Positions 6,119 to 10,197 of a stretch of 10,197 nt of DNA are shown in pieces. The stretch covers positions 21,109-31,305 of the forward strand of contig NZLD01000061.1 of NCBI GenBank assembly GCA_002694095.1. The letters are read 5' to 3'. The DNA comes from Micrococcales bacterium (GTDB lineage: Bacteria > Actinomycetota > Actinomycetes > S36-B12). Position 1 is the stretch's first letter. Each line of letters begins with the position of its first letter. The translations under genes were made by a program, and so were the position numbers. Below the pieces are notes generated by a model. It did no database searches, was not told the DNA's origin, and saw only the letters and a program-made list of their open reading frames with translations.

Positions 6119-8221
6119 TCATGACAGCGTGATGTGGTCGGTCCAATTGGCGGAATGCCGAATTGTTTCGGTTAGTTGATCTCTGCTGGGGAGAACAGCA
6201 GCTTCCAGCCATGGTGCGAATGGCATTGGAACGTCGGCGCTGCCAAGGCGAAGCACGGGTGCCTTCAATCTTCCGTGGAGCCGCTCGCTGACCCGCGCTG
6301 CAACTTCCGCACCCCAGCCACCCGTGCGGTGAGCCTCGTGCGCCACGACGAGACGACCTGTCCTTCCCACGGACTCGAAGATTGTCTCCCACGGAAACGG
6401 GGCAAGCCAGACAGGATCGATCACTTCCACGCTGATTCCATCGTTGGCGAGATCATCGGCGACACTAAGGGCGTCGTACAACTCGGTAAATGTCGCGACC
6501 ACAGTCACGTCCTTGCCACGTCGGCGAATTCGAGCCTGGCCGACAGGGATCTCGTATTCATCGGGCGGAACGTAGGCTCGTGAGTCGATTGATCCTGCCT
6601 CCTGGCGCTTCGCGGCTCCGTATAAGAGCTTGTGTTCGAATACGAGCACCGGGTCAGGATCGCGGAGAGCTGCCTTGATGCCGCCCTTGGCAGTGAACGG
6701 ATCCGATATGCATAGGACCTTTAGGCCGGGAACATGGAGGAAGAAACTTTCCGGGCATTGAGCGTGTTGCGCGCCCCGTTGCGATGCTCCCACGGGACTT
6801 CGAAGCACCGTGGGGATGGAAATTCGCCCCCCCGACATATAGCGGAGTTTTGCTGCCTCGTTGACAATTTCATCCATGCTCTCGAATATAAAATCCGCGT
6901 ATTGCAAGTCGGGTAACGTCCTAAGACCCGCGATGGCGCCCCCGATAGCGACTCCCATGATGGCTTTCTCGCTGATGGGGGTGTCGACAACCCGAGCGCG
7001 GCCGAACTCCTCAGACAGGCCTAGGTATATACCAAAGGCTCCACCGAAGCCGCCAGGGACGCCGACGTCTTCACCCAAAAGAACAACAGAGGAGTCCCGC
7101 AGCATCTCCTCCTGGATACCTTCTCGAAGGGCCTCAGCGATAGACAATCGCCTGTCGTCCTCGTGGGTAGATGGATCCTCTTCTAACGGTCCGGCTGGCT
7201 CACCTTCATGTCCACCAGGAGCTGCGAAGATAGCGGTTGGCTCAAGGGCGGTATGAACGGCAGCTTTCGGCGCGTTCTGAGCGCCCTTCAGCGCCTCTTT
7301 CACGACTGCTTTGGCCGACTTGATGGTCTCATCGACTTCATCTGCAGCGACCAGGCCTGAATCAAGGAGGACTGTTTTCCATTGCTCGATAGGGTCTCGC
7401 TCTTCCCACTGCGCCTCCTCATCTTTCGAGCGGTACCCGCGGGCATCGCCTCGACTGTGACCGACATATCGGTAGGTGCGGCACTCCAGGAGAGTTGGCC
7501 CGCCTCCATCCCGCGCTCGGGCAACAGCTCGCTCAGCAGCGGTTCGCACCGCCAGGACGTTCATCCCGTCCACACTCTCCGACGGGATGCCGTACGCCGC
7601 ACCGCGGGACGCGATGTCAGTGTTGAGGGTCGTCTCATGAAAAGGCGTAGACGCTCCGTACGAGTTGTTCTCACAAACAAAAATCACGGGGAGTTTCTTT
7701 ACCGCAGCGAAGTTCACTCCTTCATGAAACGCTCCCTCGTTGACGGCACCATCACCGAAGAAGCATGCGACAACGCTGCTGCTTCCTTGCGTTTGCATGG
7801 CGAAGGCCAGTCCTGGAGCAAGGGTTACTCCACCGCCCACTATGGCAACAGAAGGAAGCATTCCAATATCCGGATCTCCGAGATGCATGGATCCTCCGCG
7901 ACCGCCCAGGCATCCTGTTTCGCGACCGTAGATTTCTGCCATCGCCGCAGCTGGATCCATTCCTTTCGCGAGTGCGTGTCCATGGGGGCGATGAGTTGAG
8001 GTAATCCAATCTGTCGATTCAAGTACAGAGCAAACTCCGACAGCAACCGCCTCTTGACCCTGACACTGGTGAAGTGTTCCCGGTATCTCTCCTTGCAAGT
8101 ACCGCAGATACGCAGTTTGTTCGAACTGTCGAATCAGGACCATGAGATGAAGGAGCTCAATGGATTCTTGTTTGCCGAGCGCCTTCAATACGTCATCGTC
8201 AAACGTCATCGTTCGAGTCAT
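6119..8221 (-). CDS. fused alpha/beta TPP-dependent dehydrogenase E1 (acetoin/pyruvate type)
   Basis: A 700-residue fusion of the two E1 subunits. Residues 1 to about 325 are the alpha part: THRPHGHALAKG (76-87), the TPP/Mg motif running from GDG (156-158) to Asn185-Asn186, and GHSRGDARGYRSKDE (254-268), which is closer to acetoin dehydrogenase AcoA than to the phosphorylated loop of animal PDH. A Pro/Gly/Glu-rich linker covers about 328-357. The rest is the beta part: LLGEDVGVPGGFGG, SEKAIMGVAIGGA, DLQYADFIFES, PGLKVLCISDP and EHKLLYG, as in AcoB/PdhB. The enzyme should decarboxylate or cleave a 2-oxo compound on thiamine diphosphate and pass the acyl group to a lipoyl domain, here probably the next gene. 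Start ATG 8221 overlaps the aldolase stop by ATGA and has GAAGGAAGGG just upstream. No E2 catalytic or E3 gene is in the window. Confidence 0.9.
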   Translation of the reverse strand: MTRTMTFDDDVLKALGKQESIELLHLMVLIRQFEQTAYLRYLQGEIPGTLHQCQGQEAVAVGVCSVLESTDWITSTHRPHGHALAKGMDPAAAMAEIYGRETGCLGGRGGSMHLGDPDIGMLPSVAIVGGGVTLAPGLAFAMQTQGSSSVVACFFGDGAVNEGAFHEGVNFAAVKKLPVIFVCENNSYGASTPFHETTLNTDIASRGAAYGIPSESVDGMNVLAVRTAAERAVARARDGGGPTLLECRTYRYVGHSRGDARGYRSKDEEAQWEERDPIEQWKTVLLDSGLVAADEVDETIKSAKAVVKEALKGAQNAPKAAVHTALEPTAIFAAPGGHEGEPAGPLEEDPSTHEDDRRLSIAEALREGIQEEMLRDSSVVLLGEDVGVPGGFGGAFGIYLGLSEEFGRARVVDTPISEKAIMGVAIGGAIAGLRTLPDLQYADFIFESMDEIVNEAAKLRYMSGGRISIPTVLRSPVGASQRGAQHAQCPESFFLHVPGLKVLCISDPFTAKGGIKAALRDPDPVLVFEHKLLYGAAKRQEAGSIDSRAYVPPDEYEIPVGQARIRRRGKDVTVVATFTELYDALSVADDLANDGISVEVIDPVWLAPFPWETIFESVGRTGRLVVAHEAHRTGGWGAEVAARVSERLHGRLKAPVLRLGSADVPMPFAPWLEAAVLPSRDQLTETIRHSANWTDHITLS

Positions 8222-9108
8222 GCCCTTCCTTCTGAACCGAAGACACGCATCAGCCTGCGTACTTCTTTGTTCAACTCCGCGGCAGCACGGCTATTGACAT
8301 CATCTGGCAAACGAGAGCCGAATAAAAGGTTAGGGTCTTGGCCGGAGTTGAGGCCGTCCCGCAATCCCTGCCCGAATGCATGCTTCAACCGGGTCCCCAC
8401 GTTTACTTTTGAAATTCCTGCGCCGATAGCCGATCGCATCTGATCGGCTGGTGTGCCCGATCCGCCGTGCAAGACGAGCGGGACCTCGACTGCATCTCTA
8501 ATCTCTTCGATGCGACGAACGTCGATGGTTGGTACGTAGTCTGACGTAACGAAATGAACATTCCCCACTGCGATCGCAAGGCAGTCGACTTTGGTCTCAT
8601 CAACGAATTGCACGGCCTGCGCAACTTCCGTCATAGCCCCAATGGTGGTGTCAATCTCTCCATCAATCGACATTTCGGCAAGGGCTCCAACTTCACCTTC
8701 GACAGCGATCTCTTGCTTGTGAGCTGCCTCAACAAGCAAGCAAGTGTCGGCAATCAAACGGTTCCATCCCCAACCCTGCGTATGCATCATTACCGCGTTG
8801 AATCCAGCCCCGAGTCCGCGAGACGCCTCGGTAAAGTCTTCTGCCTCGTTGAACAAAAGCGCAGTCGGGACGCGCGATCTCTGGGCCAGCAGTGAGCACA
8901 CCGATCCATAGATGTCGATACCTGCCGAAGTCAGCCACTCGTGGTTTGCCGACAGCCCACCAATGCCAATGATGACCGGAGAATTCTCCGCTTCAGCGGC
9001 GGAAACGACGGCTTCAAGGCTGTAGAGATCCCACGCCTCGAAATAGCCGATCGCGTACCCAGACTTTTCGGCGTCTGCAAGCATGTCGGGGAGCGGAACT
9101 TTCGGCAC
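8218..9108 (-). CDS. class II aldolase (fructose-bisphosphate/tagatose-bisphosphate aldolase family), altered active site
   Basis: A 296-residue TIM-barrel protein of the class II (metal-dependent) FBA/GatY/KbaY family. Visible family features are YAIGYFEAWDLYSLEAVVSAAE (18-39 region), VEGEVG with Glu137/Glu139, GNVHF with metal-ligand His185, LHGGSG with His214, and KVNVGT at 234-239 in the phosphate-binding region. The odd point is at 86-88. The usual L-D-H, with its catalytic Asp and metal-ligand His, is F-N-E (Asn87, Glu88), and the codons AAC GAG are clear. Glu could still bind a metal, but proton transfer would differ, so the reaction may not be the standard aldol cleavage. The start is GTG at 9108 with AAGGAG 4 bases upstream. 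It is the first gene of the operon, presumably acting on the kinase product. The family is secure; the substrate and even aldolase activity are uncertain. Confidence 0.87.
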   Translation of the reverse strand: MPKVPLPDMLADAEKSGYAIGYFEAWDLYSLEAVVSAAEAENSPVIIGIGGLSANHEWLTSAGIDIYGSVCSLLAQRSRVPTALLFNEAEDFTEASRGLGAGFNAVMMHTQGWGWNRLIADTCLLVEAAHKQEIAVEGEVGALAEMSIDGEIDTTIGAMTEVAQAVQFVDETKVDCLAIAVGNVHFVTSDYVPTIDVRRIEEIRDAVEVPLVLHGGSGTPADQMRSAIGAGISKVNVGTRLKHAFGQGLRDGLNSGQDPNLLFGSRLPDDVNSRAAAELNKEVRRLMRVFGSEGRA

Positions 9109-9112
9109 ACCT

Positions 9113-9118
9113 CTCCTT
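9113..9118 (-). promoter_or_regulatory. ribosome binding site of the aldolase GTG start
   Basis: The minus strand reads AAGGAG, 4 bases before GTG at 9108-9106. It supports a GTG start and overlaps the TGA stop (9120-9118) of the possible leader ORF just upstream. Confidence 0.65.
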
Positions 9119-9216
9119 CATAAATATTCACAAAAGTCACAATTTACCTTATTTTCCTCCTCCCAGGCCTGACACGTCAACACATTTTTCCTCGTGAGCA
9201 ACAGTCGAAGATTCAT
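9118..9216 (-). CDS. possible 32-residue leader ORF before the aldolase operon
   Basis: An ATG at 9216 opens 32 codons ending in TGA at 9120-9118. GGAAG lies 5 bases before the ATG. The stop sits inside the ribosome site of the aldolase gene, 9 bases before its GTG. The peptide starts MNLRLLLTRK and ends with a Cys-x-x-Cys pair (NCDFCEYL). I recognise no family. It might be a leader peptide coupling translation to the operon. Against this, the same frame is open as a chance shadow far into the glucosidase gene, and the best promoter-like hexamer lies inside the ORF. Treat as tentative. Confidence 0.2.
   Translation of the reverse strand: MNLRLLLTRKNVLTCQAWEEENKVNCDFCEYL
9127..9142 (-). repeat. 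tandem TTGTGA hexamers upstream of the operon
   Basis: The minus strand has TTGTGA twice (9142-9137 and 9133-9128), a direct repeat with 9-base period, lying 19-34 bases before the aldolase GTG. It may be a regulator site or chance in AT-rich leader DNA. Confidence 0.25.
9151..9180 (-). promoter_or_regulatory. possible sigma70-type promoter of the aldolase-kinase operon
   Basis: On the minus strand TTGACG (9180-9175) matches the -35 consensus in five of six positions. GAAAAT (9156-9151), 18 bases later, is a fair -10. A TAAGGT just beyond is an alternative -10 but is too far at 23 bases. The -35 overlaps TGACGTGTCA (9179-9170), whose TGAC/GTCA arms form a small inverted repeat, a plausible operator. 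The position fits: AT-rich spacer, first gene downstream. No expression evidence is available from sequence. Confidence 0.4.
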
Positions 9217-9316
9217 ATCTACTTCCGGCGACAAACCCGAAGCCAACGTCCAAGGATGCTTCAGCGGCGGACTCGTCACGCAGGCCACAGGCGTGCATTG
9301 CAACAGGGTTTCTGTG

Positions 9317-10197
9317 CTATATCTCCAGCCACACCGTCGTATTGGGGCCGACCTCCACACCCGCGTCACCCGCGACCACCGGCCCCGATGCCACAAGGAT
9401 GCTTCCTGCGACCGGAGACGGCAGCCACTGATCCGAGGTGTTCGCGACAACGACGATGTCGTTGCCTCGCCGAAAGACGACCAACTCGTCATCGCCGACA
9501 GACCAGAACTCGATTTCCTCGCTCGCCAAACTCGGATGAGACCTCCGCAGAGCCAAACTCGAGCGATACAGATTCAGCATGCTGTCGGGGTCGACCCCTT
9601 CGGCCTCCACCGTCGACGACCCCCAATGCTCAGGTTGGGGCAACCACAACGGAACATCAGCCCGGTCGGTGAAGCCGTAGGGCGGCTGCGATCCCGACCA
9701 CGGCAGGGGAACCCGGCCGCCGTCGCGCCCCTTCTCCTGCCCGGCAGACCGAAACCACACCGGGTCTTGTCGAGCGGAGTCGGGCACCTCCACATCACAG
9801 AGCCCCAGTTCTTCACCCTGATACACGTAAACCGACCCGGGTAGCGCATGGGCGATGAGCGCCAGAGCTCGAGCCCGCGCCCGACCCTCCGGTCCGTCGC
9901 CCAGTCTGGTCACCACCCGTGGTGAGTCGTGGTTGCTCAAGGCCCACGTTGGCGGCGCACCAACCGCGGATACCGCATCGATCCCATGCCGAATGGCGTC
10001 GCGGATCGATTTCGCGTCCCACGCGACGACGAGAAAATCAAAGCCGAAGATCTGATGCAAGGTGTCCGGAGCCACGTATCGCGAAGCACGCTCCGGAGCC
10101 ACCCACGCCTCGACAACAGCCATCTTGTCGTTGCCATAGGACTCCAGTAACAAGCGCCACGGGCGATAGATGTCTTGAATTTCGTCGCGATCGAAGA
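9317..10197 (-). CDS. GH13 alpha-glucosidase, 5' part cut by window edge
   Basis: The C-terminal 293 or so residues of a glycoside hydrolase family 13 enzyme that enters from the right edge; the frame is open through 10197 (FDRDEIQDIYRPWR precedes 10153). Region III of GH13 is visible as VVEAWV, with the acid/base Glu codon at 10111-10109. Region IV is WALSNHDSPRV, with the Asp codon at 9928-9926. YVYQGEELGL, the conserved stretch after region IV, follows. The nucleophile Asp (region II) is outside the window. The C-terminal beta domain ends with VVVANTSD and TVWLEI. The overall pattern is that of cytoplasmic actinobacterial alpha-glucosidases acting on maltose- or isomaltose-type sugars, which often go with AglE/F/G importers. 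It ends with TAG 208 bases before the aldolase gene. Its base composition is clearly richer in G+C than the operon that follows. Confidence 0.9.
   Translation of the reverse strand, partial: FDRDEIQDIYRPWRLLLESYGNDKMAVVEAWVAPERASRYVAPDTLHQIFGFDFLVVAWDAKSIRDAIRHGIDAVSAVGAPPTWALSNHDSPRVVTRLGDGPEGRARARALALIAHALPGSVYVYQGEELGLCDVEVPDSARQDPVWFRSAGQEKGRDGGRVPLPWSGSQPPYGFTDRADVPLWLPQPEHWGSSTVEAEGVDPDSMLNLYRSSLALRRSHPSLASEEIEFWSVGDDELVVFRRGNDIVVVANTSDQWLPSPVAGSILVASGPVVAGDAGVEVGPNTTVWLEI

Noticed and set aside
9277..9295. Inverted repeat CACGC/GCGTG after the glucosidase gene as a terminator
   Set aside because: Arms are only 5 bases around a 9-base centre with no U tract; too weak to call.
9118..9492. 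124-codon minus-strand frame overlapping the glucosidase 3' end
   Set aside because: Most of it is a frame-shifted shadow of the GH13 gene. Only the part from ATG 9216 is kept, as a tentative leader ORF.

Overview
The window looks like chromosomal DNA from a high-G+C actinomycete. The evidence is GTG/TTG starts, ATGA stop/start overlaps, a family 5 type uracil-DNA glycosylase of the kind common in actinobacteria, and a lipoprotein ABC binding protein. I cannot name a genus. Every gene I can support lies on the minus strand, so transcription runs from high to low coordinates. There is no tRNA, rRNA, CRISPR array or transposase. The longest stretch without a confident gene is about 208 bases (9109-9316).

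Layout in transcription order. (1) 10197-9317: the 3' part of a GH13 alpha-glucosidase, cut by the window edge. (2) 9316-9109: an AT-rich spacer with a possible promoter, short repeats and a possible 32-codon leader ORF. (3) 9108-4290: a tightly packed four-gene operon of a class II (fructose-bisphosphate-aldolase-type) aldolase, a fused alpha/beta TPP-dependent E1 dehydrogenase of the acetoin/pyruvate type, a free-standing 84-residue lipoyl carrier and an FGGY sugar kinase. (4) 4144-2699: a lipoprotein substrate-binding protein resembling AglE-type alpha-glucoside binders, with no permease beside it. (5) 2627-1947: a dienelactone hydrolase family protein. (6) about 1966-1226: a family 5 (UdgB-type) uracil-DNA glycosylase. 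(7) 1125-370 and 373-1 (cut): a short-chain dehydrogenase coupled by ATGA to an IolE-like sugar isomerase/dehydratase.

The operon at 4290-9108 is the part most worth attention. Kinase plus class II aldolase is the usual logic for phosphorylating a ketose or polyol derivative and splitting it. The unusual partners are an E1 enzyme and a lipoyl domain with no E2 acyltransferase, no E3 and no recognisable dehydrogenase in the operon. The aldolase also carries Asn-Glu where the family normally has the Asp-His pair that supplies the catalytic acid and a metal ligand. Together these suggest a specialised and possibly undescribed route for a sugar-like substrate. That is inference; the sequence does not reveal the substrate. 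The operon and its leader look poorer in G+C than the flanks. It also lies between an alpha-glucosidase and an alpha-glucoside-type binding protein that are normally neighbours, which would fit insertion of a cassette.
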